A DNA stretch of 5,582 bases from a bacterium (GCA_030591105.1 JAUVBS010000162.1:1-5582), one strand, 5' to 3'. Shown: positions 1 to 5,582, counted from the stretch's first letter. Notes: generated by a model from the letters alone, not told the origin. Numbers and translations: made by a program.

Positions 1-2
1 GG

Positions 3-344
3 CACGTCGACGCGGTGCGCAATGCCGGTTGCGTTCTGGCCATGACACCGGCGTCGCTACCGGCGAACCTGATCTACGCTCGCAGTCAAGCGCACCGCGA
101 CCGCCTCGACATCGCCATCGCGGTGCTCGAGAATGGCACCCGAGCGCGCCGGGCACGCGGGCTGTCGGTGGCACAGGTAAGACTGGAGCTGGCGGTCATG
201 CAACAGCGGGCGGGCGACCTGTCAGCCGCCCGCGCCGAGTTAGACGGTTTACTAGCAGAGGAGCCCGACGCCTCGGTCGCCGCCCGTGCCCGCGACCTGC
301 TCGCCCGCATCAGGCTTGAATCAGCCGAACCAGTGGGTCGCTGA
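3..344 (+). CDS. C-terminal part of a TPR-like helical protein (5' truncated)
   Basis: The reading frame is open from the window edge to a TGA at 342-344, so the true start lies upstream; the GTG at 15 and the ATG at 42 are probably internal. About 113 residues are visible. They are rich in Ala, Leu and Arg and look entirely helical. The last half (from the LSVAQVRLELAV stretch) matches the spacing of one tetratricopeptide repeat: a helix with L and A at regular positions, then the turn AGDLSAARAEL, then a loop ending EEPDA and a further helix. TPR units usually mediate protein-protein contacts, but no catalytic domain is visible, so the function of the whole protein is unknown. No membrane segment is seen in this part. 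The stop codon abuts the stop of the convergent cyclophilin gene with no base between them. That the frame is coding is fairly secure; the TPR label is tentative. Confidence 0.66.
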   Translation, partial: HVDAVRNAGCVLAMTPASLPANLIYARSQAHRDRLDIAIAVLENGTRARRARGLSVAQVRLELAVMQQRAGDLSAARAELDGLLAEEPDASVAARARDLLARIRLESAEPVGR

Positions 345-1166
345 TCACTCCGGTGAAATGCCCGTTTTCATCTGCACGACGAGATCAGTGTACGCCTGTC
401 GTTCCAGATCGGAAAGTTCGTCCAATCCGTCGACAACTGTGATCGCACGGATATGCACCGGCTCGGCGGGCGCATCGCGGCCGCGAGCCGGGTCCTTCTC
501 GGCCGCAACGATGCGATCAGCAACATCCATCCCCATCACCACCTGCCCGAAGATCGTGTACTGACCGTCGAGCTGCGATGTCTTGTCGACGCAGATGAAA
601 AATTGGCTGCCGGCGGAATCGTTTTCGCGGGCGCGCGCCATCGAAAGCGTCCCGCGCTCATGCTTGGCGCTCCGGGAAAACTCGGCTTTGAGGTTAACGC
701 TTTCGGCGATGCCGGCGTAGCCCTTTTCGCCGAGTGCAACGTTGAGCTGATCGACCAGGTGCAGTTCGTCGGCACTCAATACGTCACGATATGTCGGCCC
801 GCCTTGCCCGTCGTTGCGGGGGTCGCGGTCCTTGCTGTTGGGATCGCCGCCCTGGATAACGAACCCCGGTACGAGGCGGTGGAAGTAGGTGCCTTCGTAA
901 AATCCGCTACGGGACAAAAAGACGAACTGGGCGACGTGATGCGGCGCCAGATCCGGGTAGAAGACGACCAAGATATCGCCGGCGTCGGTATCCAAACGGG
1001 CGAACGGCCCGGGAGGTTGATCCTCCGCGGCAACTGCAACCGAACCCGTTACGACGGGGTACGGCACGGCGGTGAACATACCGACTGCCGCGATCGCCAG
1101 GAGTGCGGCCATTGTCGGGCCGAAGCGACGCCTGGTGGTCACGCGCCACCTGGTACTTGAAAGCAT
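345..1166 (-). CDS. Exported cyclophilin-type peptidyl-prolyl cis-trans isomerase
   Basis: This 273-residue protein should catalyse cis-trans isomerisation of Xaa-Pro bonds in proteins outside the cytoplasm. Residues 1-47 form an export signal: an Arg-rich start, a hydrophobic stretch near 19-34, and a likely cut after AVAA (44-47). The TRRRF at 11-15 resembles a Tat motif, so Tat export is possible. The cyclophilin fold follows from about 54 to 232. FHRLVPGFVIQGGDP (95-109) supplies the equivalents of human CypA Arg55, Phe60 and Gln63 (R97, F102, Q105), and GSQFFIC (186-192) supplies Gln111 and Phe113. CypA Trp121 and His126 are Q198 and Y203 here; loss of that Trp is common in bacterial members and tends to lower cyclosporin binding. 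Between GGP (122-124) and KAEF (160-163) there is an insertion of roughly 30 residues compared with short family members. The gene is second in an operon, 55 bases after the SPOR lipoprotein, and AGGAGG at 1173-1178 fixes the start. Confidence 0.95.
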   Translation of the reverse strand: MLSSTRWRVTTRRRFGPTMAALLAIAAVGMFTAVPYPVVTGSVAVAAEDQPPGPFARLDTDAGDILVVFYPDLAPHHVAQFVFLSRSGFYEGTYFHRLVPGFVIQGGDPNSKDRDPRNDGQGGPTYRDVLSADELHLVDQLNVALGEKGYAGIAESVNLKAEFSRSAKHERGTLSMARARENDSAGSQFFICVDKTSQLDGQYTIFGQVVMGMDVADRIVAAEKDPARGRDAPAEPVHIRAITVVDGLDELSDLERQAYTDLVVQMKTGISPE

Positions 1167-1172
1167 ATGATT

Positions 1173-1178
1173 CCTCCT
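1173..1178 (-). promoter_or_regulatory. Ribosome binding site of the cyclophilin gene
   Basis: A perfect AGGAGG on the minus strand lies 6 bases (1167-1172) before the ATG at 1166-1164. It selects this start over the internal Met19, which would remove the Arg-rich front of the signal peptide. Confidence 0.85.
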
Positions 1179-1221
1179 GTCGCGGTGCCGAGGCCGGAGC
1201 GCTGGCTCCCGACCGCTATCG

Positions 1222-1800
1222 CTATTCCTTGCGGATCAAGTACGCGAAGCCGTATTCGGCGTAGAGCGTGTCGCCGAGCCGACGGGCCGCGGTTTGGTCC
1301 GGTAGGTTCGGTACGCAAACTCGATGGTAGCGTAGACCGCCGACCGTCGCGGTCTCAATCACGGCGTGGACACCGCTCTCGGACAGCCGGGCGAGCCGTC
1401 GATCGGCATTGGCCACCTGGCGGAACGAGCCGACCTGCAGACAATAAGGGCCGAGATCGTCCGCACCGGCGACCACTCGCACCGGCTCGGCGGCGGCGGG
1501 CAGCGGCGGCTGAGCGGGCACGGTTGCCGGCGGCTCGGCCGTCGGGATCTCCGCCGGCTGATCGTCGTAGCGGCCGGCGGCGGCACTGTCGGTCTCAGCT
1601 ACGAGCGGTGTATCGATGACCGCAGCGGGCAGAGGCGCCGACCACTGGTCGCTACTGTGATCGGTAGCTGGCTGCGCGCGCTCGTCGTCGCCACCACCAC
1701 AACCGGCGACCACCAGGCCAAGCCCCAGCAGCAGGAGCGCAGCCGTGGCGCCTAGCGAGCGGAGCGGCCTGCCGCGAAGATCGCGGGCGTACTTCGTCAT
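1222..1800 (-). CDS. SPOR-domain lipoprotein
   Basis: This 192-residue protein is a predicted peptidoglycan-binding lipoprotein. Residues 1-33 are a lipoprotein signal: basic N-terminus, a Leu/Ala core at 16-31, then the lipobox VAGC with Cys34 as the lipidated residue. Residue 35 is Gly, so by the enterobacterial Lol rule it would go to the outer membrane. A disordered linker (about 35-112), rich in Pro, Ala and acidic residues, leads to a C-terminal SPOR domain (about 117-190). This opens with YCLQVGSF (119-126) and has RYHRVCV at 157-163. SPOR domains bind denuded glycan strands and often concentrate at division septa. The usual GPF turn after the RV strand is replaced by PNL. Cys120 and Cys162 could form a disulfide, which is only an inference. 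The frame stays open up to 1956, but AGGAGG and the signal peptide both support the start at 1800. It is the first gene of an operon with the cyclophilin. Confidence 0.9.
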   Translation of the reverse strand: MTKYARDLRGRPLRSLGATAALLLLGLGLVVAGCGGGDDERAQPATDHSSDQWSAPLPAAVIDTPLVAETDSAAAGRYDDQPAEIPTAEPPATVPAQPPLPAAAEPVRVVAGADDLGPYCLQVGSFRQVANADRRLARLSESGVHAVIETATVGGLRYHRVCVPNLPDQTAARRLGDTLYAEYGFAYLIRKE

Positions 1801-1808
1801 GGACGTAT

Positions 1809-1814
1809 CCTCCT
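1809..1814 (-). promoter_or_regulatory. Ribosome binding site deciding the SPOR lipoprotein start
   Basis: A perfect AGGAGG on the minus strand lies 8 bases before the ATG at 1800-1798. It rejects the longer in-frame start at 1956, whose added residues would put a non-signal sequence ahead of the lipoprotein signal. Confidence 0.87.
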
Positions 1815-1856
1815 GTTGGCACGGTCGGCCGGAACCGAATCGTCCCGACCGCGGCG

Positions 1857-1885
1857 AGCATACCGGTTGACGCACTACCTGGCAA
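1857..1885 (-). promoter_or_regulatory. Candidate sigma70-type promoter of the SPOR-cyclophilin operon
   Basis: Read on the minus strand, TTGCCA (1885-1880, 5 of 6 matches to TTGACA) is followed after exactly 17 bases by TATGCT (1862-1857, 4 of 6 to TATAAT, with the key first A and final T kept). Transcription would begin near 1850, giving a leader of about 50 bases that contains the AGGAGG. A start there also falls downstream of the alternative long frame at 1956, in agreement with the shorter lipoprotein. This is a by-eye match with no experimental support. Confidence 0.55.
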
Positions 1886-1935
1886 GACCGACCCGCACGA
1901 AGATCGGCAGTACAAACACCGGTCCAGATGCTCCA

Positions 1936-1954
1936 GGCCGAGTTCGGCTCGGCC
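1936..1954. repeat. Inverted repeat midway between divergent promoters
   Basis: GGCCGAG (1936-1942) and CTCGGCC (1948-1954) are perfect 7-base arms around a 5-base spacer (TTCGG). The centre, 1945, is about 50 bases from the near end of each candidate -35 box (1885 and 1991). It could be a regulator site acting on both promoters, or just a GC-rich coincidence. Confidence 0.4.
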
Positions 1955-1990
1955 ACGATTGCGCGCTGACGGTCAGAGCGGCGAGCATAG

Positions 1991-2019
1991 TTGCAAATTC
2001 ATGCGACAGCGATCATATT
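1991..2019 (+). promoter_or_regulatory. Candidate sigma70-type promoter of the cysteine desulfurase gene
   Basis: TTGCAA (1991-1996, 4 of 6 to TTGACA) and CATATT (2014-2019, 4 of 6 to TATAAT) are separated by 17 bases, in a locally AT-rich patch of otherwise GC-rich DNA. Transcription would start near 2026, about 55 bases before the ATG. The boxes overlap the alternative TTG start at 1991, so if the promoter is real that longer protein cannot be made from it. Confidence 0.5.
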
Positions 2020-2024
2020 GAACC

Positions 2025-2038
2025 AATCGTTAACGATT
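2025..2038. promoter_or_regulatory. Perfect 14-bp palindrome at the predicted transcription start, possible operator
   Basis: AATCGTTAACGATT is identical to its own reverse complement. It starts 6 bases after the candidate -10 box and covers the predicted +1, where a dimeric repressor would block initiation. A second, offset pair (TTGAA at 2018-2022 and TTCAA at 2037-2041) surrounds it. No regulator gene lies next to it and I do not recognise the motif. Confidence 0.4.
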
Positions 2039-2069
2039 CAACAACCGCGCCCCGATCTGATTGCCGGCC

Positions 2070-2075
2070 AAGGAG
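2070..2075 (+). promoter_or_regulatory. Ribosome binding site deciding the desulfurase start
   Basis: AAGGAG lies 5 bases before the ATG at 2081. The family's N-terminal signature (YLDNAATAFPKP) begins only five residues after this Met, so the start at 2081 is preferred to in-frame alternatives further upstream. Confidence 0.85.
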
Positions 2076-2080
2076 CGACC

Positions 2081-3256
2081 ATGCCCGATCTCATCTACCT
2101 CGATAACGCGGCAACCGCATTTCCCAAGCCGTCCAGCATGATCGATTCCATGGCGCAATTCTACCGCGAATATGGCGTCAATCCCGGCCGCTCAGGCTAC
2201 GACCTCGCTGTGGAAGCCGGCCTCCTGATCGACCGCGCACGCCGCACTCTCGATACTTTCTTCAACAATCCGGCCCACGACTACAACCGGCTGACCTTCG
2301 GCAACAACGCGTCCGACGCCCTCAATTTGATCATCCAGGGGATCTGCCGGCCGGGAGATCACGTCGTCTCGACCAAGCTCGAACACAACTCGGTATTGCG
2401 CCCCCTGTACGAAATGCAAGAGCGCGGTGTGATCACCCACGAACTGGTCCCGTTCGACACCGACGGTTTCGTCGACCCCGAGCAGATCGCCCGCCGCATC
2501 AAGGACGACACACGCCTGGTGGTGGTCAACCACGGCAGCAACGTACTCGGCACCGTGCAGCCCATCGCCGAGATCGGACGTATCTGCCGCGAACGCGGCG
2601 TTACTTTCGCCGTTGACGTGGCACAGACCGCCGGCGTGATACCGATCGACATGGCAGCGATGCAGATCGATGTGCTCGCTTTCACCGGTCACAAGTCGCT
2701 GATGGGACCGACCGGGATCGGCGGCCTGGCGGTCGGCCCGGACGTGCCGATCCGTAGCACCCGCTGGGGAGGCACTGGCGTCAAGTCCGCGGTACGCACC
2801 CACCTCGAAGAGTTCCCTTTCCGTTGTGAAATCGGTACAGCGAATACCATCGGTATCGCCGGACTACAGGCGGGGCTGGAATGGATCACCGAGCGCGGCA
2901 TCAACCGGATCAGAGAACACGAGATGGAACTGACACGCATCCTCACCGAAGGTCTGCAGGATATCGCAGGCGTGACCGTGTACTGCGCCGGTTGGAGCGA
3001 TCGCCACCTGCCGGTGGTCACCTGCAACGTCGCGGATATGGAGGCCGGTGAGACCGGTATGATCCTCGATGTCGAGTACGACATCGCCACACGCACTGGC
3101 CTGCACTGCGCGCCGCTGGCGCACGTCGGTATCGGCACCGCTCCGAAGGGCGCAGTCCGGTTCGCCATCGGCCCGTTCAACACCGAAGAGCACGTCCGAA
3201 CCGCCGTCGAGGCGATGCAGGAAATCTCGGTGCTCAGACAACCGCGCTCGGCGTAG
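2081..3256 (+). CDS. Cysteine desulfurase family protein (class V aminotransferase fold)
   Basis: This 391-residue cytoplasmic PLP enzyme belongs to the group that removes sulfur (or selenium) from cysteine (or selenocysteine), leaving alanine and an enzyme persulfide. The signature YLDNAATAFPKP is at residues 6-17. His102 in EHNS stacks on the cofactor, Asp179 in DVAQTAG contacts the pyridine nitrogen, and Lys205 in TGHKS forms the Schiff base. Cys343 in RTGLHCAPLAH is the expected persulfide cysteine. The sequence ends in a normal C-terminal domain, and the length is usual for the family. Its N-terminus and the LHCAPLAH motif look more like the stand-alone family typified by EF2568, some members of which sit near selenium genes, than IscS. 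That placement is from memory, not a search. It is monocistronic: no scaffold, SufE-like or selD gene is adjacent. The acceptor is therefore unknown, and a true IscS or SufS role is less likely. Confidence 0.93.
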   Translation: MPDLIYLDNAATAFPKPSSMIDSMAQFYREYGVNPGRSGYDLAVEAGLLIDRARRTLDTFFNNPAHDYNRLTFGNNASDALNLIIQGICRPGDHVVSTKLEHNSVLRPLYEMQERGVITHELVPFDTDGFVDPEQIARRIKDDTRLVVVNHGSNVLGTVQPIAEIGRICRERGVTFAVDVAQTAGVIPIDMAAMQIDVLAFTGHKSLMGPTGIGGLAVGPDVPIRSTRWGGTGVKSAVRTHLEEFPFRCEIGTANTIGIAGLQAGLEWITERGINRIREHEMELTRILTEGLQDIAGVTVYCAGWSDRHLPVVTCNVADMEAGETGMILDVEYDIATRTGLHCAPLAHVGIGTAPKGAVRFAIGPFNTEEHVRTAVEAMQEISVLRQPRSA

Positions 3257-3326
3257 TCGAACCTCGGCAGCGCAGACCGAACCCGATACGGCTTACGGCT
3301 ACTGGGCCCGCGGCAACGGGTATGAA

Positions 3327-3357
3327 CAAAGCGCCCCGCCATCGGCGGGGCGCTTTG
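3327..3357. terminator. Strong bidirectional Rho-independent terminator
   Basis: A perfect 14-bp stem (3327-3340 with 3344-3357) closes on a 3-base loop (ATC). Its core is GCGCCCCGCC paired with GGCGGGGCGC, flanked by AAA on one side and TTT on the other. It lies 70 bases after the desulfurase stop and 35 bases past the stop of the convergent OmpA-like gene, so it can serve both. The T-run is short (three) on either strand, so termination efficiency rests mainly on the stem. Confidence 0.87.
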
Positions 3358-3392
3358 CCTGTTCTCGCGACCACAAGGGTTTTGAAACGCGT

Positions 3393-4046
3393 CTAGCGCA
3401 TCTCCTCCGGCTTGTGGAGAATGAAGGTCACCCGGCGATTCTGGGCACGGCCTTCGTCCGAGTCGTTGCTCGCCACAGGGTGGAACGGGCCGTAGCTCAT
3501 GACAGCGATCCGCTCGGCCGGTAGGTCGAATTTATCGGTCATGTAGCGCACGACCGCCGCCGACCGAAAAGCACCGAGTTCCCAGTTGGACGGCCATTGC
3601 ATCTGGAACTCCTCCATGATCTTCCGGTTATCCGTATGCCCGGCGACCATGATATCCCAGTCCGGATGCTGGTTGACGGTGTTGGCAATGACCTCGAGGG
3701 TCGATTCCATAGTGTCCAGGACTATGGTCTGGCTCGAGCCGAAGAGTATCTCGTCCCGAACCGAGATGTAGACAACTTCGTTCATCTGTTCGACCAGGAC
3801 GGCGTTCTCGGCCTTCTGCTGCTGCAGGTTCTCGCGCAATTCGCTGGCGATCTCTTCGCATTCGGCGTTGGTCGCATCCTTCTCCGATAGCTGCTGCTGC
3901 AGATCGGCGATCTGGGAATCGAGTTGCGCGATCTGCTCCTCTTGTTTCTTGCACGAGCAGCCACTCAGCGCGACCAGAGCCACAACTAGCCCGACCATAA
4001 GGCTCAGCTTGACCAGTGTCAGAAACGTGATCTTGCCCCGGTACAT
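3393..4046 (-). CDS. OmpA/MotB-like peptidoglycan-binding lipoprotein with coiled coil
   Basis: This 217-residue protein probably links the outer membrane to peptidoglycan. Residues 1-29 are a lipoprotein signal: basic start, hydrophobic core at 14-27, then LSGC with Cys30 as lipidation site. Ser31 follows, which in enterobacteria would direct it to the outer membrane. Residues 35-90 are rich in Glu, Gln and Leu with heptad-like spacing, a probable coiled coil. An OmpA C-terminal domain follows (about 92-211). AGHTDN (135-140) gives Asp139, NWELGAFRSAAVVRYM (154-169) gives Arg161, and QNRRV (202-206) is typical; the Asp and Arg match the pair that binds diaminopimelate in the family. The NWEL wording is like MotB, but there is no MotB-type plug or proton-channel Asp, and no motA neighbour. 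AAAGGAG 7 bases upstream fixes the start; the frame is open to 4151. It lies 218 bases after ktrA and is probably transcribed separately. Confidence 0.92.
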   Translation of the reverse strand: MYRGKITFLTLVKLSLMVGLVVALVALSGCSCKKQEEQIAQLDSQIADLQQQLSEKDATNAECEEIASELRENLQQQKAENAVLVEQMNEVVYISVRDEILFGSSQTIVLDTMESTLEVIANTVNQHPDWDIMVAGHTDNRKIMEEFQMQWPSNWELGAFRSAAVVRYMTDKFDLPAERIAVMSYGPFHPVASNDSDEGRAQNRRVTFILHKPEEMR

Positions 4047-4053
4047 CTTGCCT

Positions 4054-4060
4054 CTCCTTT
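4054..4060 (-). promoter_or_regulatory. Ribosome binding site deciding the OmpA-like lipoprotein start
   Basis: AAAGGAG on the minus strand lies 7 bases before the ATG at 4046-4044. The longer frame up to 4151 would place a Cys- and Arg-rich segment ahead of the lipoprotein signal, so the short form is preferred. Confidence 0.83.
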
Positions 4061-4264
4061 GCTTGCGGCGACGCCGCACCAATCGTACTTCTTTGCATCG
4101 AAACGACCGAGGCAGCGCGCTGCCATGGCACGCAGCACCTGCCGCAGACAACCTTCCACTTCCCGCGTGAGCAGCCGTGCACCCGGCCGCAATCGCGGCT
4201 CAACATCGGCCTCAATCTACAAGCAGTTGCGGCGAGCGCAAAGCGGTTTTTTGGGAAGCTTCGT

Positions 4265-4966
4265 TCAATCGGTACGACCGAGTTCGGCCAGACGGTTCAG
4301 ATCACCGTCGCGGCCGATGACGTCGACCTCGTCGCCCTGCTCAAGTAGTGCCTCGCCGCTGGGCAACGGAATCCGCTCCCGCAACGGTTTTTCACCGGCT
4401 TGGGCAGTGGTGGTGTCGGCCGCTACCCGGACGATCTGCACCAAGTTCAGCCGTTGATCGTTGAGCAATCGCAACTCGGCCAATGACCGTCCCGCCCACT
4501 CCGCCGGGATCGGCAGACGCCGCAAACTGTAACCCTCTGGCAGTTCGACGAAGTCGACCACCGAGTCGTGCAACAGGTGCTCGGCCAGCCGCATACCCAT
4601 CTCCTCTTCCGGCATCACGATGCGGTCAGCCCCGACCTCACGTAGCACTTGTGCCTGCAGCTCGTTGAGCGCCTTGGCCACGACCAGTGGCACGCCGAAC
4701 TCCTTGCAAAGCAGAGTCACCAGCACCGACGACTCGAAATTCGTGCCGATGGCCACCACGGCGGCGTCCATGCGGCCGAGATCGTAGGCCTGCAGATTTT
4801 CCCGTTTGGTAGCATCGCAGGCGACCGCCACCGAGACCTGCTGCTGGACGGCCTCGACCAACTTGAGATTACGATCGATGGCCAGCACTTCCACGCCAGC
4901 ATTGTACAGCCTTTCGGCGACGCTGACACCAAACCTGCCGAGCCCCAATACAGCGACCTTGTGCAT
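4265..4966 (-). CDS. ktrA: KtrA/TrkA-type potassium uptake regulatory subunit (RCK)
   Basis: This 233-residue cytoplasmic protein gates a KtrB/TrkH-type potassium channel subunit in response to nucleotide. The N-terminal RCK domain (about 1-130) is a Rossmann fold: AVLGLGRFG (5-13) holds the GxGxxG loop, Asp31 at the end of the second strand would bind the ribose, and CDAT (50-53) is the third-strand motif. IGTNFESSVL (73-82) and ADRIVMPEEEMG (113-124) are family hallmarks. A C-terminal RCK_C domain (about 137-230) contains GRSLAEL and GDEVDVIG. Having one RCK unit, about half the length of the two-unit enterobacterial TrkA, makes it Ktr-like. RCK proteins of this kind assemble as rings (octamers in Bacillus KtrA). 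It follows the KtrB/TrkH gene by 85 bases on the same strand, with GGAGG at 4975-4979, 8 bases before the ATG. No clear terminator follows its stop. Confidence 0.94.
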   Translation of the reverse strand: MHKVAVLGLGRFGVSVAERLYNAGVEVLAIDRNLKLVEAVQQQVSVAVACDATKRENLQAYDLGRMDAAVVAIGTNFESSVLVTLLCKEFGVPLVVAKALNELQAQVLREVGADRIVMPEEEMGMRLAEHLLHDSVVDFVELPEGYSLRRLPIPAEWAGRSLAELRLLNDQRLNLVQIVRVAADTTTAQAGEKPLRERIPLPSGEALLEQGDEVDVIGRDGDLNRLAELGRTD

Positions 4967-5051
4967 GGTTGTTGCCTCCGGTATGCCGATCCCGGTAACC
5001 TCCGACCCGGCGTTCTAGCGTCCTGTCCCGGGACCCTCATGGTAGTCCGGA

Positions 5052-5582
5052 CTAACCGATCATAATCCGGGCGCGGGGCAGACGTACGCCGCTGCCCCGG
5101 TTATCGCCCACCAAGCTGTGAGCCAATGTGAGCGGCCCTAGCCGACCGACGAACATCAGGACAATGACGACCAAACGCCCCACTGCTGACAGCTCCGGTG
5201 TCAACCCCAGCGACAGACCGACGGTCCCCAGCGCGGAGCAGACCTCGAAAGCAGTAGTCAGCAGCCCTGCCCCCTCGGTGACCAGCAGAACGAATAGCGC
5301 CGCCGCCGCCGCGATGGCCCAGCTAGAGACCACCAACAATGCGCGGTTGACCGCCATCGGGTCGATCTCCCGATCGGCGAGCCGTACGATCCCACTGCCG
5401 TACCGCAGCGATTTCAGATTGGCCCAGATGACCGCCAACGCAGTGACCTTGACCCCGCCGGCCGTGGAACCCGGCGCACCGCCGATGAACATCAAGATCA
5501 TCATCATAAACAGTGACGGCACCGAGAGAGCAGTCAGATCGACGGTGTTGAAACCGGCCGTGCGGCAGGTGGCCGACTGGAA
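5052..5582 (-). CDS. ktrB: KtrB/TrkH-type potassium transporter membrane subunit (N-terminal part outside window)
   Basis: The last 176 residues of a potassium-translocating membrane protein run from the window edge to the TAG at 5054-5052. The frame continues past an internal GTG at 5522, so the true start lies beyond the window. The part seen holds two of the four pore repeats. TCRTAGFNTVDL (residues 5-16 of the visible part) is a third-type selectivity filter, and SALGTVGLSLG (116-126) is the fourth. Between them MFIGGAPGSTAGGVKV (31-46) covers the conserved loop segment that in KtrB and TrkH gates the pore below the filter. Membrane helices are visible near 21-33, 81-100 and 134-146, and the C-terminus MFVGRLGPLTLAH with a final RARIMIG is typical of KtrB. 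It is first in the operon with the regulatory subunit. By length and pairing it is a Ktr system; strict cation coupling (sodium or proton) cannot be read from here. Confidence 0.93.
   Translation of the reverse strand, partial: FQSATCRTAGFNTVDLTALSVPSLFMMMILMFIGGAPGSTAGGVKVTALAVIWANLKSLRYGSGIVRLADREIDPMAVNRALLVVSSWAIAAAAALFVLLVTEGAGLLTTAFEVCSALGTVGLSLGLTPELSAVGRLVVIVLMFVGRLGPLTLAHSLVGDNRGSGVRLPRARIMIG

Noticed and set aside
453..1160. Long plus-strand open frame (235 codons) opposite the cyclophilin
   Set aside because: It lies antisense to a clear cyclophilin with family motifs, signal peptide and ribosome binding site; long antisense frames are common in GC-rich DNA and its translation shows no recognisable domain.
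1801..1956. N-terminal extension of the SPOR lipoprotein from an upstream start
   Set aside because: The extension would precede the lipoprotein signal, has no good ribosome binding site that I see, and begins upstream of the best promoter candidate, whereas AGGAGG is well placed for 1800.
1991..2080. N-terminal extension of the desulfurase from TTG at 1991
   Set aside because: It overlaps the -35 candidate, and the family signature begins right after the ATG at 2081, which has its own AAGGAG.
2192..3342. Several minus-strand open frames opposite the desulfurase
   Set aside because: They mirror the strongly conserved desulfurase frame, have no family resemblance, and one would read through the terminator hairpin.
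4047..4151. N-terminal extension of the OmpA-like lipoprotein
   Set aside because: The extra Arg- and Cys-rich segment is unlike any signal peptide, and the AAAGGAG at 4054-4060 points to the shorter start.
4186..4199. Small hairpin GCCGC-AATC-GCGGC between ktrA and the OmpA-like gene as a terminator
   Set aside because: The stem is only 5 bp and no T-run follows on either strand.
4208..4235. Minus-strand TTGCGC/TAGATT pair as promoter of the OmpA-like gene
   Set aside because: The -35 matches only 3 of 6 positions with 16-bp spacing and would leave a leader of more than 150 bases. The 218-base gap 4047-4264 probably holds a promoter, but I cannot place it.
5025..5034. Palindrome GTCCCGGGAC between ktrB and ktrA
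   Set aside because: Ten-base GC-rich palindromes are expected by chance several times in a window this size, and it has no loop or T-run.

Overview
This GC-rich window comes from a Gram-negative bacterium. It encodes two lipoprotein-type envelope proteins (one SPOR, one OmpA/MotB-like), an exported cyclophilin and a two-gene Ktr/Trk-type potassium uptake system. The GC-rich, strongly Shine-Dalgarno-led genes would suit a high-GC proteobacterium, perhaps a gammaproteobacterium, but nothing here fixes the lineage. I see no tRNA, rRNA, CRISPR array, insertion sequence or other sign of recent transfer.

Layout: positions 1-344 (+) hold the C-terminal end of a helical, TPR-like protein. Its stop codon directly abuts the stop of a convergent minus-strand operon: a SPOR-domain lipoprotein (1800-1222) followed by an exported cyclophilin-type peptidyl-prolyl isomerase (1166-345). 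The 280-base region 1801-2080 separates this operon from a divergent gene. It carries a good sigma70-like promoter candidate for each side, an inverted repeat midway between them, and a perfect 14-bp palindrome at the predicted start of the plus-strand transcript. That transcript encodes a cysteine desulfurase-family PLP enzyme (2081-3256). A strong hairpin at 3327-3357 lies between it and the next convergent gene, and probably terminates both.

The rest is on the minus strand. It runs from the C-terminal part of a KtrB/TrkH potassium-translocating subunit (from the window end to 5052), to a KtrA/TrkA regulatory subunit (4966-4265), to an OmpA/MotB-like peptidoglycan-binding lipoprotein with a coiled coil (4046-3393).

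The potassium genes form an evident two-gene operon. The SPOR lipoprotein, cyclophilin and OmpA-like lipoprotein all act in the cell envelope, the first and third probably by contacting peptidoglycan and the cyclophilin by folding exported proteins. The desulfurase stands alone, without ISC, SUF or selenium genes in view. I find no convincing previously undescribed system. The items worth a second look are the regulatory architecture of 1801-2080, an insertion within the cyclophilin fold, and the zero-gap convergent stops.
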